Position numbers and translations under genes: made by a program | Notes under the pieces: model-generated | Told to the model about the DNA's origin: nothing | Seen by the model: the letters and a program-made list of their open reading frames with translations, nothing else | The model's database searches: none | Assembly: GCA_015146655.1 (NCBI GenBank) | Contig: VKHL01000012.1 | Span: 124,001 to 188,000, forward strand | From: Ochromonas danica | Taxonomy: Eukaryota; Sar; Chrysophyceae; Chromulinales; Chromulinaceae | Length of the DNA stretch: 64,000 bases | Reading direction: 5' to 3' | Shown: positions 39,878 to 51,600 of the stretch, in pieces | Numbering within the stretch: the stretch's first letter is position 1 | How the letters are laid out: each line of letters opens with the position of its first letter

Positions 39878-41610
39878 ATGGCGACTCGAGAAACAAATCT
39901 GATTAATCCTAATGCTGGTAAGAATATTCTACACTTGATCCAGTCTTGTCTTTTCTTTGTTCTGATTCTGTGGTTTTCGTCTGTTTTTTTCGTTTTGTTG
40001 TTCGGCGGGGCATGGCAGAGGTGGTGGCAGCCTCCCAGTGCTTGTTGGTCAATGCCGCCGCAGCTAAAGGATTACAAGCTGTCTTGAAGACCAATCTAGG
40101 TCCTCGTGGAACCCTCAAGATGTTAGTGGGAGGAGCAGGTCAAATCAAAATCACCAAAGATGGAAATGTTCTTCTACATGAGATGCAAATCCAGCACCCC
40201 ACCGCCATGATGATCGCTCGTGCTGCGACTGCCATGGATGATGAGGTAGGTGATGGTACCACTACTGCCGTCCTCTTCGTCGGCGAGCTCTTGAAACAAG
40301 CCGAGCGCTACACCAACGAAGGCCTTCACCCTCGCCTCATCACGGAAGGTTACGAGATTGCTAAGGACATGGTGTTGGAGTTCTTGGATGGATTTAAAGT
40401 GCCTGTTGAAGGCTCAGTCTATCAAGATCGTGAGCTCTTGACCTCTGTGGCCAGGACTTCTCTGCGATCAAAGCTCACCATGGAAGTAGCGGATAAGATG
40501 TCTGACGCTGTAGTTGATGCCGTCTTGGCCATTGCTACACCTGGTGAAGCAATTGACTTGCATATGGTGGAGGTTATGGAGATGCAGCAGATGAAAGCTA
40601 CTGATAGCACTTTTGTGCGTGGCATCGTGTTGGATCACGGCGCGAGACATCCTGACATGCCTCGTTACCTCAAGAATGTACACATCCTCACTTGCAATGT
40701 CTCTCTTGAGTATGAGAAGACCGAAGTCTCTGCTGGCTTCTTCTATTCTAATGCTGAACAACGTGAGCGTTTAGTGGACAGTGAGCGAAAGTTCACGGAG
40801 GAGAAAGTGCGTCAAATCATTGACTTCAAACGATCTGTTTGTAAAGAAGGCGAAACTTTCTGCATTATCAATCAAAAGGGTATTGAACCTTTTGCTTTGG
40901 ATATGCTGGCAAAGGAAGGAATCTTAGCATTACGTCGTGCTAAGCGCAGAAACATGGAGAGATTGACTTTAGCTTGCGGTGGTTCTCCTGTTAATGCTGT
41001 GGATGATTTGGATGCTTCCGTGCTTGGCTGGGCTGGAAGTATTCGTGAGGAGACCTTAGGAGAGGATAAGTTCACCTTTGTTGAAGACGTGAAGCAAGGC
41101 AAGTCATGCACTTTGCTCATTCGTGGGCCTAACAAGCACACTATCGATCAGATTAAAGATGCTGCTCGAGATGGTCTTCGTGCTGTCAAGAATACTATTG
41201 ATGATGGTGCCGTAGTGCCTGGTGCTGGTGCTTTTGAAATAGCTGCTTATCGTATGTTAATGCGCCGAAAGGGTGCTGTGAGTGGCAAAGCGAAGTTAGG
41301 CGTGGAAGCCTTCGCCAACGCTTTGCTTGTCGTTCCTAAAGTCTTGGCTGAGAATAGCGGCCTGGATGTTCAAGATAGCATTATCAAGGTAGAAGAAGAA
41401 CAAGAGCGATCTGAGCAAGCCGTGGGGTTGGATCTCAATACTGGAGATGTCTTCCTGCCTGCTTTGGAAGGAGTTTGGGATGGTTACATGGTCAAGCGCC
41501 AAGTGCTCAACCTTGCCACCGTCTTGTCCACACAGTTGCTCTTGGTAGACGAGGTCATCAAGGCTGGTAAAGCTATGGGCAAGCCCCAGAACCCTATGGA
41601 AGAGGAGTAA
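39878..41610 (+). CDS. CCT6: CCT/TRiC chaperonin subunit zeta
   Basis: Seen: a 40-nt first exon (39878-39917) and a long exon (40019-41610) joined in phase 1, giving 543 aa. The splice rebuilds [16 protein letters not shown]. Group II chaperonin motifs: [32 protein letters not shown] (the zeta-type replacement of the usual GATIL motif) and [14 protein letters not shown] with the ATPase Asp. [17 protein letters not shown] lies in the lower equatorial part. Zeta identity rests on [12 protein letters not shown] and the apical region. Role: one of eight subunits of the cytosolic ATP-driven folding chamber for actin and tubulin. Splicing of a tiny first exon is common for such genes in compact protist genomes. 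Confidence 0.96.
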
Positions 41611-41872
41611 AGGTTTTATGACAATGCTGTTAATAAATAAGGAACAACACACTTTCTACTACTCGATGGTTGCTAGTGCAGCACAGCAAGGCACGGCACA
41701 GCTTCTACCACTCACTACTATAACACACGCTACGATGATGTTAATGCTAATGCTAATGCAACCTCTGCATGAGTCGCCATAACCGCCAAAATAAAGCAGA
41801 AAGAAAGAAAGTCTTCAAAATTGTTGCGTATTGTCTATCGCCTTCTTCGTGCTACTGCTGGCATACAGTATC

Positions 41873-44800
41873 TCATCGAATCATTGTTTGGGCTGAATAC
41901 TTGAACATTGTCGAGTAAGAATGTCGTGCAGCATGATCATAAGCAGTCAGACCTGCATGATCACGAAGAGTACGTTCACAGCCGGCATTCAATAAAGCTG
42001 CTGTTACATCAAGTGCACCAATAGCAGCTGCACGCATTAGAGCAGTTCGTCCAATATCATCTTGATCGTTGAGACTTTGTAATGCCAGGGGTAGTCGCAA
42101 TAACATACGCACGACTTCAACTTTCCCTCCTCCTGCAGCGGCCATGAGAGGTGTTTGGCGATGTCTACCAGCTCGTTCATCATGATAATTTGCTGGACAG
42201 CCTTGTTTCAATAAGGCTATCACATGGAGCAGTTGACCTTGAGCACACATATCATGGATGTGTACCTTGTACGGATTGGCTTCTATAATGGCAGCAATCT
42301 GATCATGTCCTGCCTTTCTCGCAATCTCAATACCATTTTGCTGGTAGAGATCACGATGAGCACGATTAGCCTTAGCCTTTAATAACGTTAACACAATTTC
42401 TTCATGACCATGATGTGCAGCATGGAAGAGAGCAGTCCATCCATGTTCATCAGACAGATCCACTTCCAGATCAGGTGCTTTCAACAAGAGTTGGACAATA
42501 TCCTGAGCATTACAAATAGCCGCCACAATCAATGGTGTCTCTCCCATAATGAAAGCACGACCACTAGTAGTAGTCTTAGCAGGGGTAGACGAGGTAGTGG
42601 TAGTGCGAGGAGGTGGAAAGCGAGGAGGTGTAGGACTTCTTCGCTGTTGATTCACCGAGACTTTCTGTTTGAACATGGCGACCACTGCTGCATAGTCCTT
42701 GACACGAATCAAGTCATGTATAAAGGTAGTGTGTGGATCATGTTTCAATATCGAGAGAATGACAGGACCATCAGCTAGAGGCAAGTTGAGTGCATTGCGA
42801 TTCACTCCTTTGTTAACGTAGATCATACTAGCAGGTCCATTCCCACTACCATCTGCCAGTGCATAATGAATAGGTAGCATACCGTGTTTATCCTTCAGAT
42901 AACGACTTGCACCAGATGCTAGCAGACGCAATAGAATGCTTTCATTCTTATTGAATGCTGCATAGTGTAATGCTGTGTGACCGATTTGATTGGTTATGTT
43001 GATATCTACACCATCCATAGACAGAATATACTTGACACATTGATACTGATTGAATGCAGTGGCCGCTAGCAATGGAGTGTAGAGATCATGTTCTAGTAAA
43101 GCCTTGGTACCTCTACTACTGCTACTACTACCCGCTGGGGGGGAGAGGTAGTGTTTACGAATAGCATTGATACTAACACCTTGTAATAAGAGAGCTCGCA
43201 TCACTGTGATATCACCATGTTTAGCAGCGAGACAGATGCTCACTTTGTTAGGATCGTATTTGATCATATTTGCAGCTTCGACATGATTCTTCGCTAAGGC
43301 AACATCTAATGGTGTTTGGTAATTGTTATTCTTCACGTTTCGTTGGATTGCTGTTGTCCAAGGAGAGGATTGGTTGAGTAATAACGAGAGGATCTCAACA
43401 TTGCCATTAAAACTAGCATAATGTAAGGCCGTCATGCCGTCATTAGTGATGGTGTTCACTTCTGTCACGATAGTTGTGTTGTTGTTGTTTGTACTAGAAG
43501 CAGCAGAAGCTCTGGCAGATGGGATCATTCGATGTCCTTTACTACTGTTACCACCAGCACTCAAAAGTTGATTATAGAGGAAGGATTGAACAGATAGAGA
43601 TGACCTCTTGTTATGTTCATGAGGGAAGGTCTGGAAGAAATGATCAATCTTAGCCTGGTCGTCATGGAAAGACACATCAGAGAGATGGTAATAACAAGTA
43701 GCCTGGAGGATGATCTTGACCATGGCTGGACTTTGCTTGTATGTCGCAGCAATCAACGCTGTGAATCCAGTCTCAGGACAGCGAGTGTTGATGTCTACAC
43801 CTTGTAACAGCAGTGCCTTGACAGCAGCAAAGTTTAACTTTCCTGCCAACTCATAAATAGGCATTGTACTCTCTCTGCCCGCCCCGCCAACTCCCACAGT
43901 AGAAATTGTCCAAGGATAGAGACTGTCACGATAAGGACAGAAAGGATCAAACTTGATCAAAGCCTTCATATCAACCACCACCTCTTTGACCTCATCGCTC
44001 AGCTTGTGTTCAGCAGGCGAAGGCTGTGGTGATGAAGAGGCAGAGGCAGATGTCTTCTTCTTGTTCTTCTGGTTGGTTGGGTAGAGGGTGGCATGGAGGT
44101 CGTTGTTTAGCTTGTCTCCACTCACACTTCCCTTATCAACACTGCTGGCAAGGACCAAAGAGGAAGAAGTTGTGACATCTTCATCACTGTGAGAGATCAT
44201 ACGACTGATTGTAGGTGACAAATAGCTGTTGTTATCACTTCTAATAGAGAGACTATCAATAGCATCAACTAGTGTAACAGCTGACTGCTTTGTTTGATCT
44301 GATAAGTAACGATTAGCACCATAGCGTAAGAGAATAGCAGCCATCTGATATAGACCACGTAGTTTCGTTAACAATCTAGTGTATTGCCCGTCTTTACATT
44401 TGATTTCCTCTCCTTCTACTTCCTTTTCCATGTCATGAAAGCAACAGAGATAGTGTAAGAAGAGACGGATACAAGAAATCAGCGGTGTTTCTCCATAGGC
44501 ATTAGGCAAATTGATCAAATCGTTCAAACCTTCGCCGCCAAAGCCACCATTACCACTGCTTCCTTTGTTTTCACTCGTGGTGGTTATTACTGCACGAAAC
44601 AGATAGACTGACAAGACCAACTTCATCATGTCTACACGACAATCCTTCAGACAAGCATGTAACACTGTCAGATGACTGTTCTCTTCACTACCGCCATCAC
44701 TACCACTGCCGTTAGTCATACCCGACTGCTTGATATAGGAAGTGCGCTCTTGAAGTAGTAGACCAATGATCATCTTCTTATCTCCCTTGAGGATCGCCTC

Positions 44801-47800
44801 GCACAAAGAGACTCGACTGGGATCTGCTGATAATACGAAATGCATGAGTTCATCACTGACAGGCACAGGCGTGGGAGGGGTAGAAGTGGTTGGAGTGTGT
44901 GCACGCGATCGATTGGCCAGGAAGTCTAACACTGTTAGATGGTTATAGTCAGTTAGATATCGATTAGCTCCATGGTCTAACAGTGCAACAACAGCATGCA
45001 ACTGACTGCTTTCCACGGCTACAAACAATGGCGTACAGCCTTCTACTGCACCACGAAAGAGATGTACCCGTTGATCCACTACCATCTCAGGTAGGGACAA
45101 TAAATACAATAAGATAGGATAATGCTGATAGCGAATCGAAGCTGTGAGGGCATTGTCTTTATGGTCAGGTGACAATGCATTGACATCTGCACCTCTGCTG
45201 TGATAATGCCGTACATTTCCCAAATGACCATTTTTGCATTCTAGTAACAAAGATAGCGTATACTTGTACTTCATTAGCATCGTGTTATAAATGGCTATAG
45301 GCAGGTCAAAGTCTCTTGCTCTTGCCTGCCGTAGAAAGGCTAATGCAGAGGTCAACTGTGTTAGCACATAAGCCTCTTCGCCGCGTAATCGCATGGGATG
45401 GCGATAGTGCGTACATAACGAGAGAATGAGTTCAATGTTGTTAGGGTTGGCCTGGATTAGCATGTAGATGATTGCAGGCAGTAGATCATCTGCGCTGAGT
45501 GCTTGCTGGTGCTCACCATCGCCATTTCCCTCTGATCCGCCGTGTTCCAGACAGCCGTAGAGATTGGGTAGCACGGAGTGTTCTTCGACTTTAGGACAGT
45601 GAATGATAGCATCGAGAACCTCCTTGACTGTCAGTCCATCTTTACTATCCCCTCCTGCAGCTTCTGTTGGTGTTGGCTGGAGTCCATCAATATGATACCG
45701 ACCACATCGACTACATTGTAACGGATGAAGTTGAAGATGCGGGCGATGAAGGTATCCATCAAGCACTGAAGTGACTAGACGCAAGATAGCCACGAACTTA
45801 GCCAAGATCTCTCCTGGACTACCCGCTTTGACAGCCCGATTACATGCTTTCATGATGAGATACCATTCTTCATGCATGAGAAGAATCTGAGAGAAGGACA
45901 CCTTGCTCACCATCTCCTTCCAACTACTTCTAGAAGCACTACTAGGAGCAGGAGGATTCTCACTGCTGCTAGTGCGTCTCTTGTTGTTGTTATTGTTGTG
46001 TCCACTGCTTCCACTACCTCCACTGCCTGTAGTGCCTAGGCCAAGATGTTCCAGTGTGAGGAAGCGTAAGAACGCCAGCTTCATGTTGATGTCATGCTCT
46101 GGAGAGAGCTCTAGACGAATCGTGTGAATGTCTTGATGCTGACTGGCCCCTCCATTTCCAGAGGGATAAATGAGATTGAAGTGCTTGTCAATGTACACGA
46201 CAGGCATCTCTCGTACCTCTTCCTCTACATCCACTTCACTGTCTTCAGGTAGCTGTCGATAGATTGGGTAGAGTGTTCTTGTGAAGACGTGTACTCGATC
46301 GAAGAGGTAGCGCTCAATATAATCCCGCAACAACTCCTCCTCTTCCTCTGTGAGGGCAACCACTAAGTCACTGCCACGTTTGTGTTGGGGATTAAACAGT
46401 TCCAACTTCATCATCTCTGCCTCGATGTATCTATACAGAGAAGTGATCGTTTGGTGAGGCAAACCCGTCTGATCCATCTTAGCACGATACCAGTCACACT
46501 GATGATAGTCTTCCACTAACTTGTCAACTTGTTTCCTCAGCTTACTTGCTGCAGAATGATTGTATTTGGAGAGGAACAAAGCATACGTCATTCGTTCTCC
46601 TTCCTCTTCAACTTGTGAGATGGAAGTGGGTAACATATCCTTGCTTGAGGTGGAAGTGAGGGGAAGGAGGTCTAGAACAATAGGACGCTTCTTCTGTCTC
46701 ATCAATGCTAACTTGAAGTCTTTGGTCAGCTCTGTCAAGCGCACGCCGTTGACTCGAAGGACTTCATAATATCTGCCGTTAGCAGAACTAGGCAATGGTG
46801 GCAGGGAAGTGACCAGAGCCCAGCGAGCACTTGGGGATTTGCAATCATTTACAGGCAAAGGAGATGATGCCCCAGCTGTTGCTCCCTTCTCATGCGATGG
46901 GGCCTGGAGGAGGAGGAGGTAGCGGACTAGCCCGGCTGCCTCTTCGTTCAGTCCAGCGACTAGTTGATCGAAACCTTCCATTGGCCTTTCCGGACTTAAT
47001 GATGAGGACGAGGTAGCTACCGTCCATCCAGCTTCGTTCTTACTGCCAATCTCTGCAGTAGCTGATGAGGAAGGAGTTGGTGGCGGAGGTGGGTAGGAAG
47101 GTGGTGGAGGAGGAGGCAAGGACACGTCAGGATCGATCTCATTCTCTGCTTCATCATCAACCTCACTCTTCTGAGTTGCACTAATCTTGACGTGATGCTT
47201 CTTCTGCAGAACAAAGTCACTCCAAGTGTTGCCATCCAACAGAACGAAATCGCTCACATCTTCGTCGAGGTAGAGTAAGTAGAGCGTTGGGTAATGAAGA
47301 AGCTCAGGGAAGTTGCCACGTAGACATCCTTCAAACTGCTTCAAAGGGGTAATAGCATCACTTGACAATAAAGCGAACTTGAGCAACTTCTTCAAGGAGT
47401 GACCGAAGAGTTCGCTGGACTCGACCACAATCTGATCCAGTCAAGTCATCGATTCATTGAGATGGACGAGTTAGGAAGAAGATAGAGAGACATAGGGAGA
47501 GAGAGTCTTACTTTGATAACTGAGCCGGGGGGATTCACTTCATTCGTCTCTTTGGTCTTCTGTGCTGGCATGGGCGGAGGCGGAGGCTTCCAGCCAGGCG
47601 GAGGATGTCTTGGCAGTGGAGGAGGAGAAGGGAGGGAAGTTGATGGTGTTGAGTTGGATACCTCCTCCTCTTTCTCTCTCTCTTCTAACTCTTCCGCCGC
47701 GTAGTTGCCATCACCTTCATTGGTGTCGACATACAATGGCGATGGGTCTTCTGTTGTGACTGGCTGACTCGGTTGCGCACTGTCTATTACCTATTAGACA

Positions 47801-48331
47801 ACGCAACCCAACACAGTAGAACACAATCGCACACGCACACAACAAAGAGGTGAAGGAGGGGAGGAGGGACAATAACAGAGACGTCACTCAACTGACCTCT
47901 TCCTGATCCAAGAAGATGTTATGATTCTTATTGCTTTCAGGAGGCATCATCGAGGAGGAGGAGGAGGAGGAGGAGGTTAGCATAGTGAGATTATTCGAGA
48001 CTTCACTGCCCCCTGCTTGCTGCTGCTGCTGTTGCATGTTGTTATCTCCCTCTGCTGAGACAGGAGCCATGCTCAGACCTGCACTATGCCCATAGCCTGC
48101 GTCATCATCTAGAGGGGCTAGAGAAGCAGACTGTGGTATGGAAGGCTCTTCAACGACTCCGACAGAGTCCATCACCTGCCCGGCAGCAGTCTTCTCCTCT
48201 TCTGCATTGTTCTCCGCTGTGGAGCCAAAGCTTGGCATCGCAATGACTCTGCCATCTGCTTCATTCACATGGAAATGGAAAGGAAGATCTGACCTAAATT
48301 GTAATAAAGTAAACGAAGACAGCTCGGCCAT
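41873..48331 (-). CDS. giant ankyrin-repeat protein
   Basis: Seen: exons 48331-47897, 47790-47512 and 47431-41873, all phase 0, giving about 2090 aa. The N-terminal 240 residues are low complexity: Gln run, Ser run (GAG/GAA microsatellite on the other strand), and Pro-rich SH3/WW-like stretches (PPPGWKPPPPP). A Glu-rich helical region follows. From about residue 950 there are roughly 20 ankyrin units in separated clusters. Examples are HGWTALFHAAHHGHEEIVLT, DGMTALHYASFNGNVEILSL and RTALMRAAAIGALDVTAALL. A Cys pair (QCSRCGRYH) lies in the middle. There is no kinase or membrane segment. The role is unknown; ankyrin arrays bind other proteins. No signal peptide is seen, so it is probably cytosolic. 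Confidence 0.88.
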
Positions 48332-48651
48332 GGATCATGGGTATCTCGTATCGTGTGCTTTTCTTTCTCTTTGTCTCTATCTTCCCTTCTTAAGTTAACA
48401 AAATAACAGTGCTTGTTAAGTTAACACCCTTCTTAAGTTGAGAATCGAATGAAGTTGCAGTGTTAGTAATGTTACTGATGGATATTGTATTGCCGATGAC
48501 ATTCAAAACTATACTACAAACGCTAAATACACAACATGGTCGATTGTAGTAATTCACAATGAGATAATATACAAACTGCTTATAGCAAAATTACTTTTTA
48601 AAATAAAGAACGAAGAAACCTCTTCCATGAATCAGTTCCATTGACTTGAAT
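48332..48651. other. intergenic region
   Basis: These 320 bp separate the two giant minus-strand genes. Three TTAAGTTAACA/TTAAGTTGA words occur at about 48388-48440, a small local repeat upstream of the ankyrin gene ATG. Its function is unknown. Confidence 0.4.
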
Positions 48652-51600
48652 TCAGCTTCTTGTTCCATCTTTTGCTTGAAGTGTACGTTTGCACGAAACA
48701 TAATCTTTCAACCAAACACAAACTCCGCTCTCATCTTCTCTATCCTTCCCCAAACAAAACAATTTCCAAATGAAGGCCACACCACTTAATGCCACCCAGA
48801 CAGAGAACCAGGCCAACACGAAATACAAGCCCACCCAAGCTCCTGCTTCGTCTCCTGGAGTGTCAAAGAGGTAACAGGCATAGAAAAACAGTAAGAGAAC
48901 AAACAAAGGCTGAGTAGCTCGAGAAAAAGTGCGCCTCATTCTATGGCATTCACTGCCGATCTCCAATAATGCTTCCTTCACACCGTTTGCTTCCTCTTCC
49001 ATCTGCTCTTGGCTCTTTGCTGCTAAAGCAGTCAGAGATGTTGTCTTTGGTGCTGCAGTGTTCTTCATTTCAATTCCTTCACCCATCTTCCCATCTTCCT
49101 TCATTTCGTACAAAGTTATGTTCTCGACTATTTCCATTCCATCTTCATCCGCCACACGATCACCACCACCAGCACCCTTCTTTCCCACATCTATCTCCTT
49201 CTCTTCCATTTTCGTCTTGTAGTTCATAAGAGACTTCTCAAGCACACGCAGCCACCCCACCTGAGTGAGATAGGTGTTCAACGCGATGCTGAAGGCTATC
49301 AAGATGGCCAAATAAGGCAAAACGGCTCCAAAGGTCAGCAAGCATCCCAACATCATTGTCACACGAACAACATAGTCGCCTGACGAGAAGTAGGAAGGAG
49401 AGATCGACAACGAGGAAGGTAATGCCGTCCTTTGTGTGCTAGTAGTTGGTGCACCAGAGCCGTCATCGCCATCTCTTTTTTCCGCTTCCATCCCCACTGT
49501 AGGAGATGCAGAAAACATGGGATTATGGGTACTCTTTCCCATTTCACCTAACTTCATCGACCTCGTGTCAACATCATCATCCCCTTTACCTTGTGCTACT
49601 TCTGAGCCTTCCGATCTTTGCTTCGCTTCCACAGTCTTCCACAGCAAGGGCAAGAACAATTCCAAGCCATACAATGACTTTCCCTTCTCATCTGTTGTCT
49701 CTCTTCCACTTCTTATCCACTCTCCATACAGTACCACACTCATGACGAAGACAGGATAGAAGATACCTATGAGTACATATTTGTATGCAAATACATAGGC
49801 ATAGTCCACCAACAACGCTGAGCTGCATTGGTAGGTGTAGCTAAAGGGTGGAGCAAAATCGAACGAATGAGTGGCCAAATAAGTCGCTTGGCAACCCAAA
49901 GACAGCGAGTCTGTACATGCTTCAAAGTGATAAGAAGCTTTAATGGTTTTGGGAGAAGCGAAGACATAGTAGAAGCAATCCGAACTTGCAATCATCGTGG
50001 CCAGACAAGGAGCAACGATCGTATTGAACAGCATCAGACTGCTCATGAACCCCACATTCTCCTCATGCAAACCTCCCGCTTTCTCGTTTGTTTTGCGCTG
50101 CTGCTGCAAGGGCTGCAGCAAATGAACAATACCCAGCTGCACCAACATACTCCAATACACCTTGAAGAGAGACAAAGCCACGGACAACATCATCGCCTCT
50201 GATCTTTCAATTTGAAAATAAATGAAAACGTAGAATCCATTCACCACGAGCACTATGCTGATATTTACCACAGCAATACAAAACTTCACCAATAACACAG
50301 CTCGCCAATCAAGTGTATTTTTCAAGAAGCCGTCGGGCTCGCTCTTGCTGGTAGTCTCGTCAACGATCTCCCAGGTGGGTGTTGAACTAACCAACTCTTC
50401 ATCTCCATTATCACAAACTCGAAGCGACGCAAGTCGCACATTTTCCTTGGGAAGTACTTGGACATTCTTGCCATCGTCAGCTTTTCGTGTAGGATAAGCT
50501 TGTGTTTCAAACAACCCTCCAGCACTCAAAGCGATCCCTATCAAGGCCATGAAAAACACTGTCAACACACAGCCTGCGCCAACTCCGCTCAAATATGCTG
50601 CTGATATTGTCCACGCATACTCATAGTCGTAAGAACCATAAAAGGCAGTCAGACTGCCATAGACAGGACCTCCAACACAGACCATGTAAATCATTAGCCA
50701 GAACACATATCGGCGAATATTATGAAGCAGTAGCCCAGCATCGTAAATGCTCTTTACAGCATATTCAAAATCAGCGTTTTTTAGTAGACAATCAATCAGT
50801 TTTGCTTCGCCATGCTCGTAATCATGTTCACCTGGATGATTTCTCTCCTCTCGTTTAACTCGAGAATTACTGCCTGGGGTGCATACCGGCAATGCTGAAA
50901 CTAAACTTCCCAACCAGTTCCTAAAGCGATGGTCACTCTGTTGAGAGTCTATTCTCTTATCCTGGCTCACCTTGTAACTAGCATTACTGACCTCGTCACG
51001 ATGCCATCTTACTAATTTCTTTCTCCATTGAGATATTTCACGCACCGCAAAAACAATTCCTGTGCAAAACTGACTTATCATGCAACTATGTTCTCTCTTC
51101 AACCGACCCTTTTCATCATCTTCGTGCGCCTCTTGGTTTTCATGCACACTCTCCTCAATGACGCCCAACTCCAAACCCTCCATACCCCCCTTCTCTGCCC
51201 TTTTCAGAGAAATTGTGGGATTCTCTCTACGATTTAGCAGACGCATTCTCTCCTTCGACATCAGATAAACTATTACTACTGTAGATATTAATGAGAACAC
51301 GAGCCCTGCCCATGTCAATAACGCACTATTCAAGTTATCTGATCCACAGCCATACTGCAGGCGATAAGGATCAGCAGAAGGAACATCGCTGCTCAACCCT
51401 GTCTCTGGACAAGCAAACATGTTCCCTTCCAGCATGTTTAACTCTCCCTCCGCTCTCCCTATATCATAGTAGAAGCCAGGAATACGACCAGATAGGCGAT
51501 TAATATTTAGATAGATGGAGGCGTTGGCAGAGAACCCTGAGGATGAGCCAGCACTGCTATCGCTATCGCTATTGCTATTGCTGGTGCTAGAACTGTTAGT

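Noticed and set aside
41296-41652. Minus-strand frame within CCT zeta
   Set aside because: It is a shadow of a strongly conserved gene on the other strand.
47562-47759. Plus-strand frames opposite the Pro-rich exon of the ankyrin gene
   Set aside because: They are low-complexity reverse complements of the proline and glutamate codons.
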